From an uncultured Chlorobiaceae bacterium (GTDB lineage: Bacteria; Bacteroidota; Chlorobiia; Chlorobiales; Chlorobiaceae), in the NCBI GenBank assembly GCA_903824045.1, contig CAIJVD010000027.1, positions 1 through 64,000 of the forward strand: a stretch of DNA of 64,000 nt, read 5' to 3'. The position numbers and the translations under genes were made by a program. This document shows, one piece after another, positions 27,288-36,474 of this stretch. Positions within the stretch are counted from its first letter, which is position 1, and every line of letters starts with the position of its first letter. The notes beneath the pieces were generated by a model. It was not told the origin of the DNA and made no database searches. It saw nothing but the letters and a program-made list of their open reading frames with translations.

Positions 27288-29141
27288 TCAGTAGACCAGT
27301 TCACCGCCAAACTCGGTAATCAGGTAGCGGATAACCTCATTCTCCTGGGTCAGCTCCTGAAAAAGGGTGAACACTGTTTTCTCCCTGGTGCAGGCATCCT
27401 TCTCGGCATCGTAGCGTATGCGCAACTGGAGCGGCAGAGCATAGAACTCCGAAACCTCTTTCTGGAGGAGTGCGCGGTCCTGCTGAAGCTCCTCGTAGGA
27501 AAACTTTCTGCAACAGGCTATTTCAAGAACACCCCCTGGAGTGCAGGCGACAAGCTCGCATGACTGGAGGTGGGTCGCCATGAAGTTGTGGCTTTTTTTT
27601 GAGATGTGTTCAAGAAACTGCCGCCACTCGAGCTTCAGCACCTCAATATCGGCACTGATAGCGGAAGATGGCATCCCGTTTTCATCCTGAAGGGCAGGCT
27701 CAACTCCCACGCGAAACTCTTTGGCCGTTGAGTTGACGGCAAAACCGGAGAGTTTCTTCTGCCACGAGCCAAGCGCAAGGCTTCCCTCGGCGGCGGCTGT
27801 TGAAGGGGTTGGGCGGGAAACTGCGGGCTTTGGAGCAGGAGGCTCAGGCGCCAGCGCTTCAGTTATCAGCGCCTTGACGACCGGAGGCTCGGCACCTGCC
27901 TTCCGAACAGCGGGAGCGGGAGCCGAAGGCGGAGCGGAGATCAGGGGCTTGTCAGGGGCTTTTTTTTTTGAGGCCGCGTCGGCGGCTGCTGCTGAACCGC
28001 TGAGGGCGGAGGCCTGGCTGCCGATATCAATAAGCTTCAGAAGGGCAAGCTCAAAGCGGAACTGGTATTCGAACTGGAACTTCAGCTCTTTCTGTGTCAG
28101 AAGCAGAAAGTCGACCATCCGCATGAGGGCGTCAGGCGAGAAATTTCCGGCGTCTCGCATGTAGCGTTCGCATACCGCCTCTGGCCGTTCAACAAGACGG
28201 GTGGATGAGAGATTCTTTACAACCAGGATATTGCGCAAGTGCTCTATGAGCTTTTCAAGAAAATCCTGTTCGTCGTAGCCATTCTGGAGCACAAACTGTG
28301 CGACACCGAGCATTTTGGCAGCATCGTGCATGCTCACCGCATCGGTAACGCCAAACATCTGGTCATCATCAATATAATTGAGCAGTTCGGCCACCTTCTG
28401 GTAGCTGATGCGACCCTCATGATCATTTTCGACAGAAAAGGCTATGACCTGGTCAAGGATGCTCTGGGCGTCACGCATTGAGCCCTGGGCCTTTCTGCCG
28501 ATGAGCTGGAGCGCATCGTCGTCAACCGGAATATGTTCAGCATCGCAGATAGAGTGAAGCTGCTTCTGGAGTTCCGGCAGCGGAATCCGCTTGAAGTTGA
28601 ACCGCTGGCAGCGAGAGGCGATGGTGGCCGGAATCTTGTGCAACTCGGTCGTGGCGAAAATGAATATGGCGTGCGGAGGGGGCTCCTCAAGAGTCTTCAA
28701 AAACGCATTGAAGGCTGCAATGGAGAGCATGTGCACCTCGTCGATGATATAGACGCGGTACTTCCCTTTCTGGGGGCCATAGCGGACATTCTCCCTGAGG
28801 GTGCGGATATCGTCGACACTGTTATTGGAGGCCGCATCGAACTCGGCGATATTGAGGCTTGTGCCGGAATCAAAATCCCTGCAGCTCTCGCACTCGCCAC
28901 ACGGTTCAGTCACCTTCTGGAGATACTCGGGATCCTCCATCATCTTGCGGCAGTTCACCGCTTTTGCAAAAACCCTTGCCGCAGTTGTCTTGCCGACCCC
29001 GCGAAGCCCGGAAAAGATATAGCCGTGGCCAAGCCTCCCCATGCGCAGGGAGTTCTGAATGGTTGTGGTGATATGTTCCTGCGCAGTAATATCGGCAAAC
29101 TTTGTCGGCCTGTATTTCCTTGCTATAACCTGATAACTCAT
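27288..29141 (-). CDS. dnaX: DNA polymerase III subunit tau/gamma, with internal A10 run
   Basis: 617 residues; the clamp-loader ATPase. Walker A is GLRGVGKTTAARVFAKA (about 45-61). A four-cysteine zinc module follows (from NCRKMM to CGECESC), then Walker B DEVHML, a sensor-1 FATTE and the arginine-finger box SRCQRF. Domain III ends near residue 375. A linker rich in Ala/Pro separates it from the tau-specific C-terminal part. At 27960-27969 the coding strand has A10 (TCA AAA AAA AAA GCC, residues ~390-394). A shift to either other frame meets a stop within a few codons, giving a ~395-residue gamma-like form. It overlaps the upstream membrane-protein gene by four bases. Confidence 0.95.
   Translation of the reverse strand: MSYQVIARKYRPTKFADITAQEHITTTIQNSLRMGRLGHGYIFSGLRGVGKTTAARVFAKAVNCRKMMEDPEYLQKVTEPCGECESCRDFDSGTSLNIAEFDAASNNSVDDIRTLRENVRYGPQKGKYRVYIIDEVHMLSIAAFNAFLKTLEEPPPHAIFIFATTELHKIPATIASRCQRFNFKRIPLPELQKQLHSICDAEHIPVDDDALQLIGRKAQGSMRDAQSILDQVIAFSVENDHEGRISYQKVAELLNYIDDDQMFGVTDAVSMHDAAKMLGVAQFVLQNGYDEQDFLEKLIEHLRNILVVKNLSSTRLVERPEAVCERYMRDAGNFSPDALMRMVDFLLLTQKELKFQFEYQFRFELALLKLIDIGSQASALSGSAAAADAASKKKAPDKPLISAPPSAPAPAVRKAGAEPPVVKALITEALAPEPPAPKPAVSRPTPSTAAAEGSLALGSWQKKLSGFAVNSTAKEFRVGVEPALQDENGMPSSAISADIEVLKLEWRQFLEHISKKSHNFMATHLQSCELVACTPGGVLEIACCRKFSYEELQQDRALLQKEVSEFYALPLQLRIRYDAEKDACTREKTVFTLFQELTQENEVIRYLITEFGGELVY
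27960..27969 (-). promoter_or_regulatory. A10 slippery tract in dnaX (candidate gamma-producing frameshift/slippage site)
   Basis: Ten A on the coding strand, just past the region encoding domains I-III. -1 reading gives AGC CCC TGA and +1 reading also stops shortly. Placement and outcome match the dnaX recoding sites of E. coli (A6G ribosomal frameshift) and Thermus (A9 transcriptional slippage). Use here is inferred. Confidence 0.65.
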
Positions 29142-30442
29142 AGGTGGTGTTCGTTGCCTTCATCCAGTAAGGTGACAAGCGGGAGATCCATGCTGCTCTT
29201 CAGGCACGCTGTCACTCCCCTGCCTATCATCTCCAAATGTACGCTATTGACGCCTGATTCCATCGCAGAGTTTTCCTCCTGGGCAAACCCCGGAGGGATG
29301 AGTGCGTAAAGATCATAGAGCTTCAGCAGATGAAGATCGCGGCTCACAGCAAGGTCGCCGTTTGCCGTGACGTGGATCCAGTCGTTGTCAAGCAGAATAT
29401 CGACAATTTTTCGCAAAACCGAGGGGTCTCGGGGGTGGAGCGCCTTGAGAAGTTTTTTCATGTTCGCCGGGGTCCCGCCGTTCTGGCCTCCACGAATATG
29501 ACTGAGCACCGCAAGAACGACCGGCAGGCCTGCCAGCGGATCAAACGCCCCTGAAATGGAGCCAAGCGGCTTGAGGGCGCCGAGACAAAAGACAAATTCC
29601 GCGCCGGTCAGCACCACGACCCATCCAAGATAGATCCAGAAAAAGAGCATCGGAATGACCGAGAGCGCTCCGTAAATGTGCTGAAATGTCGCAATATGGC
29701 CGATGTAGAACGAGAACCAGATCTTCGATAGCTCGAAGAGCACCGCGGCAAGAAGCGCGCCGGAAAAAGCGTGAACAAACCTCACCCTGCAGTTCGGCAC
29801 CAGCATGTAGAGGAGAAAAAAGGCCACAACGGAGTTGATAAAAGGGAGAAAGGAGAGCAGCTGGGTTTTCAGTGCAAGAAGAGGGCCTTCAGTAAAGACC
29901 GTATACCAGACATAAGATGCGGCGGCAAGGCTGCTGCCGATGAAAACAGGGCCGAGAGTCAGAACAGTCCAGTAGAGGGTGAATCCCTGAAGCATCTTGC
30001 GGGGAGAGTGAACCTCCCATATCTCGTTGAGGGTGTGGTCGACCGTTGAGATAAGAACCAGCGCAATGATGAAGAGGAATATGCCGCCGAAAAGAGGGAC
30101 CGTTGCAGTCTTGCCGAGAAATTCAGAGAGATACTGATTGATAAGGTTGCCCGCATCAGGCATGAAATTCTGGACAACAAAATCCTCCATGGTACGCTTG
30201 AGCGGGGTGAATACCTTGAAGACGCTCAGTATCGAGAGCACGACTGCCAGAAAAGGCACAATGGAGAGCAGGGTCTGAAAAGCCAGCGAGCCTGCGCCGA
30301 GGAATATCCGGTCATGCTGGAAGTTTTTCCAGAAAAACGGCACAAAAGCCCTCATGTACTCGGCGAAACCCGGCTTCTCTATGTTCTCCCTTTTCTGCAA
30401 TGCTTTTTCCTGCTTGTTAGAATAAAACGCGCCAGACGGCAA
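29138..30442 (-). CDS. YihY/UPF0761-family inner-membrane protein
   Basis: 434 residues. The N-terminal ~290 carry about six hydrophobic segments with family landmarks: DRIFLGAGSLAFQTLLSIVPFLAVVLSI, NEIWEVHSPRKMLQGFTLYWTVLTLGPV, and GALSVIPMLFFWIYLGWVVVLTGAEF. The C-terminal ~140 residues (HPRDPSVLRKIVDILLDNDWIH) look like a soluble winged-helix-type extension seen in some members. The family was once called RNase BN, but that activity belongs to another protein; the function is unknown. Its stop overlaps the dnaX start (ATGA), so the two are translationally coupled. Confidence 0.85.
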   Translation of the reverse strand: MPSGAFYSNKQEKALQKRENIEKPGFAEYMRAFVPFFWKNFQHDRIFLGAGSLAFQTLLSIVPFLAVVLSILSVFKVFTPLKRTMEDFVVQNFMPDAGNLINQYLSEFLGKTATVPLFGGIFLFIIALVLISTVDHTLNEIWEVHSPRKMLQGFTLYWTVLTLGPVFIGSSLAAASYVWYTVFTEGPLLALKTQLLSFLPFINSVVAFFLLYMLVPNCRVRFVHAFSGALLAAVLFELSKIWFSFYIGHIATFQHIYGALSVIPMLFFWIYLGWVVVLTGAEFVFCLGALKPLGSISGAFDPLAGLPVVLAVLSHIRGGQNGGTPANMKKLLKALHPRDPSVLRKIVDILLDNDWIHVTANGDLAVSRDLHLLKLYDLYALIPPGFAQEENSAMESGVNSVHLEMIGRGVTACLKSSMDLPLVTLLDEGNEHHL

Positions 30443-30465
30443 CTCTGGATAAGGTAGTGTTTTTT

Positions 30466-31758
30466 TTACTCCTGAGGGCTATAGCGGCTTCCGGCAGAGC
30501 CGACTCTGGTCATGAGCAGAAGCCCGATGGCAAAAAACATGAGCAGCGAAGCGAGCGCCACCCGCTGGCTTCCTGCCTGCGCCGATACCAGACCAAAGAC
30601 AAGTGGACCGATGATTGCCGATGCCTTGCCGAAGGTTCCGTCATAAAAGCCGAAGAACTCGGTAACATGCTCGATCGGGGTGAGACGGGCCATCATGGAG
30701 CGGGAAGCAGCCTGGGATGAACCCATGCTCATACCAGCAAGCATGCCGGTCGAGAAAAAGAGCTCCTTGCTGTCGGAAAGGATTGCCGCAATCACCACAA
30801 AAAACCAGATCACCAGCGTAATAACAATGGTCCTTTTCGGGCCGATCCTGTCGGTGATAAAGCCGAAAATCACCGAACCAGCAATGGCCGTCGTCTGCAC
30901 CAGCATGAAAAAGAGGATGAGCTCTCCGGTTGTAAAGCCGAAGGTGTTCTGGGCATAGATCGACGAAAAGGCAATGACGGTGAGGATGGCGTCATTGTAA
31001 AAAAAATAGGCGAGAAGAAATCGAGAAAGGTCTGGGTAGTTCAGAATATGGCGGATCGTATGGCGCACCTCACGGATGGAGCGAGTGACGGAAGCGATGG
31101 AGATCGCCGTTGACACCTCTTTTTTCTCATCCCGAAGCGCCAGAAATATCGGTGTCGCAAACAGAGCGAAAAAGAGGGCCGATGCAAGAAAGCTCATCTG
31201 AACATTGTGAACGTTTGCAAGCACAATTCCATCACTCAGAAGCGGTTTGAGAAGCAGAAGAATGACAAGCGCGCCGAGATAGCCCATGGCAAAACCGTAG
31301 CCGGAGACCCGGCCAAGACTCCTGTCAGAGGTCAGCTCCTTGAGATAGGCGTCATAAAAAACAAGGCCACCCTCAAAGCCCATGTTGGCGAAGACAAAAA
31401 GCGTCGCAGCCATAACGGCCATTCCCGGCCCGGAAAAAGAGAGCAGAGCGGTTGCCACAACAGAGAGCAGGGTGAAAAAGAAGAGAAATCGTTTGCGACG
31501 TCCGGAATAATCAGCTGCGGCGCCGAGAACCGGTGATATCAGGGCAACGAGCAGCATCGAGATACTGACGCTGAACCCCCAGATGGCATCGCCGGAGGGA
31601 TCGCCATGACAGATAACATTCTTGAAATAGAGCGGGAAGGCAAAGGTCACCATCATCACGCTGAACGAAGTGTTGGCAAAATCAAACAGCAGCCATGAGA
31701 ATACCTTCAATTTCTCTGTCACAACAGCCTGGAGTTTAACTTGTGGTGAATGTGTCAA
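30466..31758 (-). CDS. MFS transporter, UMF1/Atg22-like family
   Basis: About 430 residues and twelve membrane segments. The start SWLLFDFANTSFSVMMVTFAFPLYF and the motif AADYSGRRKRFL (MFS loop 2-3 signature D-x3-R-R) place it in the UMF1 group related to Atg22. FYDAYLKEL and GYGFAMGYLGAL are further family blocks. The substrate is unknown. The start is uncertain: a TTG at 31758 has GGAGAGG eight bases upstream, but that Shine-Dalgarno is buried in the arm of a hairpin (31768-31793). A GTG at 31722 is an alternative. An eight-codon out-of-frame ATG ORF begins at 31762. It lies 50 bp downstream of purQ on the same strand. Confidence 0.82.
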   Translation of the reverse strand: MTHSPQVKLQAVVTEKLKVFSWLLFDFANTSFSVMMVTFAFPLYFKNVICHGDPSGDAIWGFSVSISMLLVALISPVLGAAADYSGRRKRFLFFFTLLSVVATALLSFSGPGMAVMAATLFVFANMGFEGGLVFYDAYLKELTSDRSLGRVSGYGFAMGYLGALVILLLLKPLLSDGIVLANVHNVQMSFLASALFFALFATPIFLALRDEKKEVSTAISIASVTRSIREVRHTIRHILNYPDLSRFLLAYFFYNDAILTVIAFSSIYAQNTFGFTTGELILFFMLVQTTAIAGSVIFGFITDRIGPKRTIVITLVIWFFVVIAAILSDSKELFFSTGMLAGMSMGSSQAASRSMMARLTPIEHVTEFFGFYDGTFGKASAIIGPLVFGLVSAQAGSQRVALASLLMFFAIGLLLMTRVGSAGSRYSPQE

Positions 31759-31767
31759 CCATTGCGC

Positions 31768-31793
31768 CTCTCCCCGGGCGGCACCGGGGAGAG
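31768..31793 (-). promoter_or_regulatory. Hairpin between purQ and the MFS gene, covering the Shine-Dalgarno
   Basis: CTCTCCCCGG and CCGGGGAGAG form a perfect ten-pair stem with a six-base loop. On the minus strand the 3' arm contains the GGGGAGAG that would serve as ribosome-binding site for the MFS start at 31758. No strong T-run follows, so it is more likely an intercistronic processing or translation-control hairpin than a terminator. Confidence 0.6.
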
Positions 31794-31808
31794 GGTATTT
31801 TCAAGGCT

Positions 31809-32513
31809 TCACATGCCTGAAATATGGGTAAACAGGGAGTCGAAGAGCGCTCTTCCGTCATCCGATCCGAGCTGTTTTTCACTGGCGCGTTCGGGATGAG
31901 GCATCAGGCCAAGCACATTGCCCTGAGGGTTGACGATGCCGGCTATATTGAGAAGTGAGCCGTTCGGATTGGCCTCCGGGGTAACGTTGCCCGAAGCATC
32001 GCAGTACCTGAAAGCAATCTGCTCGTGCTCTTCGAGGCTTTCGAGAACTTCCGGCGGAGCAAAGTAGTTGCCTTCACCATGCGCGATAGGAATATTGAGC
32101 ACATTATCGGGAGCATAACGGCTGGTAAAGATCGTCGAGCAGTTCACCGGCTTGATGGTAGTCCGGCAGCAGAGGAACTTCTTGTCACGATTGCGCGAAA
32201 GAGCGCCCTCAAGCAGACCACTCTCAAGCAGTATCTGAAAGCCGTTGCAGATGCCGAGCACAGGGTACCCTTTTCGGGCGAACTCGATAACCTCCTTCAT
32301 GATTGGGGAGAATCTCGCAATTGCTCCCGAGCGAAGGTAGTCGCCATAGGAAAAACCGCCAGGCAGAATGATCGCCTTTGCGCCCTGGAGATCATGGTCG
32401 TTATGCCAGAGCATGACAGGCTTTACGCCGCTGAAGGAAGCGACGGCATGTTCAGTATCATGATCACAGTTCGAGCCGGGAAAGACAACGACCCCTACAG
32501 TTACATCAGACAT
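31809..32513 (-). CDS. purQ: Phosphoribosylformylglycinamidine synthase subunit PurQ (glutaminase)
   Basis: 234 residues, class I glutamine amidotransferase. It releases ammonia from glutamine for FGAR amidation in purine synthesis. [13 protein letters not shown] begins the protein. The nucleophile Cys lies in [11 protein letters not shown], and the His of the triad in [26 protein letters not shown] is the oxyanion-hole region. purS precedes it by 15 bp. The large PurL subunit is not in this window. Confidence 0.95.
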   Translation of the reverse strand: MSDVTVGVVVFPGSNCDHDTEHAVASFSGVKPVMLWHNDHDLQGAKAIILPGGFSYGDYLRSGAIARFSPIMKEVIEFARKGYPVLGICNGFQILLESGLLEGALSRNRDKKFLCCRTTIKPVNCSTIFTSRYAPDNVLNIPIAHGEGNYFAPPEVLESLEEHEQIAFRYCDASGNVTPEANPNGSLLNIAGIVNPQGNVLGLMPHPERASEKQLGSDDGRALFDSLFTHISGM

Positions 32514-32528
32514 AGTAAAAAGTGATGG

Positions 32529-32783
32529 TTAGTTGACCTTTTCGAGTTCGAGGGAGTAGTTCTCCATGACCGGGTTCGACAGCAGCTTCTCGGAGATCTC
32601 CCTGCCGATGCGTTCGGCAGTATCCCGGGACTCTTCGTTGATGGTCACCTCGATATACTTGCCGATGCGTGCAGACTCAACGGTGCCGTAGCCAAGATTT
32701 TTCAGGGCATGCTCGACGGCTTTCCCCTGAACATCAAGAATGGACTGGCGAAGGGTCACCTTAATTTTAGCAGTATAGGGCAT
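32529..32783 (-). CDS. purS: Phosphoribosylformylglycinamidine synthase subunit PurS
   Basis: 84 residues, the normal size for PurS. It bridges PurL and PurQ so that ammonia can be channelled. Family features: AKIKVTLRQSILDVQGKAVEHALKNLGY, and IGKYIEV with a short C-terminal helix. It is immediately followed by purQ and preceded by pssA (28-bp gap) on the same strand. Confidence 0.93.
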   Translation of the reverse strand: MPYTAKIKVTLRQSILDVQGKAVEHALKNLGYGTVESARIGKYIEVTINEESRDTAERIGREISEKLLSNPVMENYSLELEKVN

Positions 32784-32811
32784 TGTATGCGGTAAGGTTG
32801 ATTAGGAAAGA

Positions 32812-33612
32812 TCATGTCTGCCACTGACGGTAGAGAAGAGAGATTGAGCGTCCGATACCGAGCAGAATATACAACAACATGGCAAGAAAAAAAGCTTTCG
32901 CATGAAAGAGCAGGACACAGAAAATCGCCCCGACATAGAGGGACATCTGCACAGGTTTCTGGCGGAAAGAGTCGACAGTCGGCTTGGGCAGGGTGTCATA
33001 ATTGACCTTGCTGACCATGAGCAGTGCCAGTCCGGTCGAGAGCCATGCAAGACCGTTGCGCATAACTTCGATCGGAAAAATCGGATCGGCGATCATCCAG
33101 AGCACAAACCCCGCGATGGTCAGCGCCTGGGCCGGGGTCGGGAGTCCGGAAAAGGACTCCTTGTTGTAGCCAATCATGCTGATATTGAAGCGGGCAAGGC
33201 GCAGGCCGCTGCCAACCATCAGAAGAGAGCTGACAAGAATCCCGGTCTTTCCGGGAAGTCCCTCAAGGCCGAACTTGTAGACGAGATATGCTGGTGCTGC
33301 GCCGAAGGAGACAAGGTCTGAAAGCGAATCGAGTTCGACACCGAAGTCGGAAGTTCCCTTGGTAACCCTTGCCACAAAACCGTCAATCGTATCGAAAAAG
33401 GAGGCGAGAATGATAAACCAGCAGGCGGCGACAAAACTCCCCTCTCCTGCCATAACAATGGCGATATAGCCGGAAACCATGTTCATGACCGTAAAGGCCG
33501 AAGGAACAAAAGAGCGGGAGACGGACGGGAAGAGCTGGGGACGACCCTGCGGGCTGGTTTTCAAAAAAGGGGGATAGCGCTTCTGCGCCTTTCTGCTGCC
33601 AGTATCAGACAT
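32812..33612 (-). CDS. pssA: CDP-diacylglycerol--serine O-phosphatidyltransferase
   Basis: 266 residues, an inner-membrane CDP-alcohol phosphatidyltransferase. The signature lies in FDTIDGFVARVTKGTSDFG followed by ELDSLSDLVSFG (DG-x2-AR...G-x3-D-x3-D), which binds Mg and CDP. Several hydrophobic helices flank it. It makes phosphatidylserine, the precursor of phosphatidylethanolamine. FVPSAFTVMNMVSGYIAI and SGLRLARFN are typical of PssA rather than PgsA. It is the first gene of a probable pssA-purS-purQ run. Confidence 0.92.
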   Translation of the reverse strand: MSDTGSRKAQKRYPPFLKTSPQGRPQLFPSVSRSFVPSAFTVMNMVSGYIAIVMAGEGSFVAACWFIILASFFDTIDGFVARVTKGTSDFGVELDSLSDLVSFGAAPAYLVYKFGLEGLPGKTGILVSSLLMVGSGLRLARFNISMIGYNKESFSGLPTPAQALTIAGFVLWMIADPIFPIEVMRNGLAWLSTGLALLMVSKVNYDTLPKPTVDSFRQKPVQMSLYVGAIFCVLLFHAKAFFLAMLLYILLGIGRSISLLYRQWQT

Positions 33613-33737
33613 AGATCAGGAATCCGTCATAAAAAATATTATCCCGGACCAGGCAAAAAGATACCTTCGGGGGTTTCAGATTGAAAGTACAATCTTTCCT
33701 GTAGCTTTAGAAGAGAAAAGCAACACAAACATTCCGT

Positions 33738-34571
33738 TCAGTAGCTTTCGTCGGGAGAGGGGAAACTGCGACTCCTCACATCCTGAACATACTGCTTAAC
33801 TGCATTCTCAACAAGGCTGTTAAGGTCGGCGTACTGGCGCACAAAGCGGGGATGAAACTCCCTGTTGAGGCCAAGTATGTCGTTGATCACCAGCACCTGC
33901 CCGTCACACTCGACCCCGGCGCCGATGCCAATAGTCGGAATGGTGAGTGAGCGGGTAACCTCTCGGGCAAGCGCCGTCGGAATCTTCTCGAGAACAACAG
34001 CAAAAGCACCCGACTCCTCAAGGATCCGGGCATCCTCAATGAGCTGTTCGGCCTCACTCTCATCCTGAGCCCTGACCCGGTAGCTGCCATACTTGTAGAT
34101 CGACTGGGGCATAAGACCCAGATGACCCATCACGGGAATACCCACATCGGTTATGCGCTTGACGCTGTCGGCTATAACCCTGCCGCCCTCCATCTTGAGA
34201 GCATCGCACTCGTGCTCCTTCATGATTTTGCCCGCATTGCGAAGCGCCTCGTCTCCCGAGATCTGGTAGCTCATAAACGGCATGTCTACCACCACCATCG
34301 CCCGGCTGCTCTCCGATTGAACACCCTTGACAACCGCCTTGGCGTGGTAGATAATCTCCTCAACGGTGATAGGCAGTGTCGTATTGTGTCCGGAAAAGAC
34401 GTTGCTGGCAGAATCGCCGACAAGAATGACGTCGATACCCGCTCGGTCAAGAATCCGCGCCATGGTATAGTCATAGGCGGTCAGTACCGAAATCTTCTCA
34501 CCGTTCTGCTTCATGTCAAGCAGCCTTCGGGTAGTAACGTGCGCCTGTTTCGGCTGAGCCATACTGTTCAT
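33738..34571 (-). CDS. panB: 3-methyl-2-oxobutanoate hydroxymethyltransferase
   Basis: 277 residues; adds a hydroxymethyl group from methylene-THF to ketoisovalerate, the first committed step to pantothenate and CoA. Motifs: [71 protein letters not shown], and IPTIGIGAG (all short family blocks). Length is normal. It sits 15 bp downstream of the lipoate-ligase-like gene, so the two are probably co-transcribed. Confidence 0.95.
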   Translation of the reverse strand: MNSMAQPKQAHVTTRRLLDMKQNGEKISVLTAYDYTMARILDRAGIDVILVGDSASNVFSGHNTTLPITVEEIIYHAKAVVKGVQSESSRAMVVVDMPFMSYQISGDEALRNAGKIMKEHECDALKMEGGRVIADSVKRITDVGIPVMGHLGLMPQSIYKYGSYRVRAQDESEAEQLIEDARILEESGAFAVVLEKIPTALAREVTRSLTIPTIGIGAGVECDGQVLVINDILGLNREFHPRFVRQYADLNSLVENAVKQYVQDVRSRSFPSPDESY

Positions 34572-34586
34572 AATGCCTTCCGCTTG

Positions 34587-35396
34587 TTAGGTGTATTGTT
34601 CGCTATGCAACAAAAATTCCTCAAGTTCTTCAGATCGGATAACTGTTGGCGCAAACCCGTTGAAACGGCCAACAGCATCTTTCATCAATTCAGAGAGCGA
34701 CTTGTAGAGAGGAATATAGCCAAGGATCTCCTCAAGAGAGACCGCTTTCTGCTCCAGCTCCTCCCTGATGCTCACCAAATCTTCCCGGGTTGAAGAGGCG
34801 ATGAGGGCACCGAGCTCCTTGTGACGCGAGGAGAGTGGCAGAGAGCCGTGCTGAAGCAGCACCTCTCCGGTCCGGCGTTGGGCCGATCCAACCAGCTTGC
34901 GACCATCGACCTGCAACTCGTGACGGGCAGAGGCCGTAAAGCAGCTTACTGCTCCCCCGCCCCTCCGGGCGTCAGAACGGGCAAGCGTTGAGCGGCAGAA
35001 CTCCGCGTTAATGCCCAGCCCCTGAAGAGCAAGTCGGATCGTCTCGTGCACATCCCGATAGAGCGTGGCATTATCCTCAGGGGAGTCCGAAAAGAAGCTG
35101 TAGGTAAACTCTTCGGCATGAAAAACCGCTCTTCCGCCGGTCGGGCGTCGAACAATATCAATGCCCGCCTGGAGGCACTTTTGGGCATCCAGCCCGCTCT
35201 CTTGCTGGTTATAGCCGAGAGTGACGGCAAAAGGGTGCCAGCCGTAAAACCGCCAGAGTGAACTGGAGGAACCATAACGGGCCTGAAATCGGCCATCGAC
35301 GAAAGAGGCCATCAACCGGCGGTCGAAGGCCATATTCTCCTCCCCGGAACGCATCCCGGTATCAACACAGTATACCTTTGGGGTCTCTGGGGTCAC
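34587..35396 (-). CDS. Lipoate-protein ligase A / octanoyltransferase family protein
   Basis: 269 residues of the biotin/lipoate ligase fold. GEENMAFDRRLM, WHPFAVTLGYNQQ, the lipoyl-binding IVRRPTGGRAVFHAEEFTYS, and DGRKLVGSAQRRTGEVLLQHGSLPL (catalytic Lys in R-K-L-V-G) all follow family order. It lacks the long C-terminal accessory domain of E. coli LplA, so it may be an octanoyltransferase (LipM-like) rather than a salvage ligase. Either way it would modify the E2 subunits of 2-oxoacid dehydrogenases or the glycine-cleavage H protein. Confidence 0.82.
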   Translation of the reverse strand: MTPETPKVYCVDTGMRSGEENMAFDRRLMASFVDGRFQARYGSSSSLWRFYGWHPFAVTLGYNQQESGLDAQKCLQAGIDIVRRPTGGRAVFHAEEFTYSFFSDSPEDNATLYRDVHETIRLALQGLGINAEFCRSTLARSDARRGGGAVSCFTASARHELQVDGRKLVGSAQRRTGEVLLQHGSLPLSSRHKELGALIASSTREDLVSIREELEQKAVSLEEILGYIPLYKSLSELMKDAVGRFNGFAPTVIRSEELEEFLLHSEQYT

Positions 35397-35604
35397 AACA
35401 CTAAACGCTCAATTATTTTTCGACACCTTCACTTAAGAGAAAACGGTCAGGCACTATGCTACACACTCATAGCGGGAAACCTTCAAAAACCCGGAAAAAC
35501 AGAGAAGCATCATTGCCGGCTGAAACAGGCAATGATGCCGCGCTGGTTTAGTCTCCAAGATAGTGGAAAAGGTTTTGTCCGCAAAAAATGTGATGCGCCC
35601 CGGC

Positions 35605-36210
35605 TTACTTCTCCCTCTTGAGCGGAGAGAACAGCTCGATAATCTTCGAAACGGCACTGTCGATATCCTCCTGCATCGACCCGGGATCCCTATAACCCTT
35701 TAGCGCTCCCGACGCCTGCCCTCGCCAGACAAGCTTGTTTTGCACTCCGTCCACAACGTCGACGGCAAGCACGCCCTCCCGATAGTACCCGACATAGGGC
35801 CTGGAAAAGGGACCCCACCAGGGATCATAGCGATAGAACTGGCCCCGGTAGTACCCTCTTGAATAGAGAAGCGGATCCTCGTAGATCGCCGCATGCAGCC
35901 TTGACTGAGCGTGCACGGCAACAATAAAGTCAACCGAACCTGTTGTTTTCAGCTTGTATCCCCTCAGGGAGAGCTCCCTGTCCACGGCGCTCTTAATCCT
36001 CGAGTAGACAAACGGGTTCATATCGAGCTCAGAGGGCGTTTCGCCCCCCCCTGGCGAAAGAGACCATGCGTAGGAAACATATCCGGAGCGGTCAAAAGAG
36101 GGGTCGCTGTCGGAAGAGAGCGAGAGCGTGTAACACCCGGCAAGCATCAAAAAGAGTGAAAGCAGAAGCAATCTGCCAGTTTTTGCTGCGCTGAAGAGAG
36201 AAATCATCAT
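35605..36210 (-). CDS. DUF4136-type outer-membrane lipoprotein
   Basis: 201 residues from the ATG at 36210, chosen because AGGAGG lies six bases upstream; a longer in-frame start at 36258 lacks this. The signal peptide (LLLLSLFLMLAGC) ends in a lipobox, so the mature protein would start at the lipidated Cys. The rest has the DUF4136 pattern: YAWSLSPGG, then IKSAVDRELSLRGYK, DFIVAVHAQ, and GVLAVDVVDGVQNKLVWRGQASG. The middle is rich in Tyr/Gly/Arg. The function of the family is unknown. It is a single-gene unit before the divergent ddl. Confidence 0.8.
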   Translation of the reverse strand: MMISLFSAAKTGRLLLLSLFLMLAGCYTLSLSSDSDPSFDRSGYVSYAWSLSPGGGETPSELDMNPFVYSRIKSAVDRELSLRGYKLKTTGSVDFIVAVHAQSRLHAAIYEDPLLYSRGYYRGQFYRYDPWWGPFSRPYVGYYREGVLAVDVVDGVQNKLVWRGQASGALKGYRDPGSMQEDIDSAVSKIIELFSPLKREK

Positions 36211-36474
36211 GACCCGCCTCCTGCATCTGTCGATAAAGAGATACGCATTATCAGCCAATGATAACGACCTTGTCTTCAGTGTAACTAAGTGGCGGCTCTT
36301 TTCGTTTCAGTAAAGCGGCACCCTGCGTTTGCTTGCGGCTTTGGTCGGCGAAATACCTTTTTTCGATTATTTTTCCCTCTCACTTTGTATGTAAGAACCC
36401 ATACAGGTATTTTGACAGCTACATTGATCGAACAATATCCCCAACGTTAATCGAAAACGCCACGTAACTGCCCT

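Noticed and set aside
31768-31793. Calling the purQ-MFS hairpin a normal terminator
   Set aside because: No T-run follows on the minus strand; the arm overlaps a ribosome-binding site instead.
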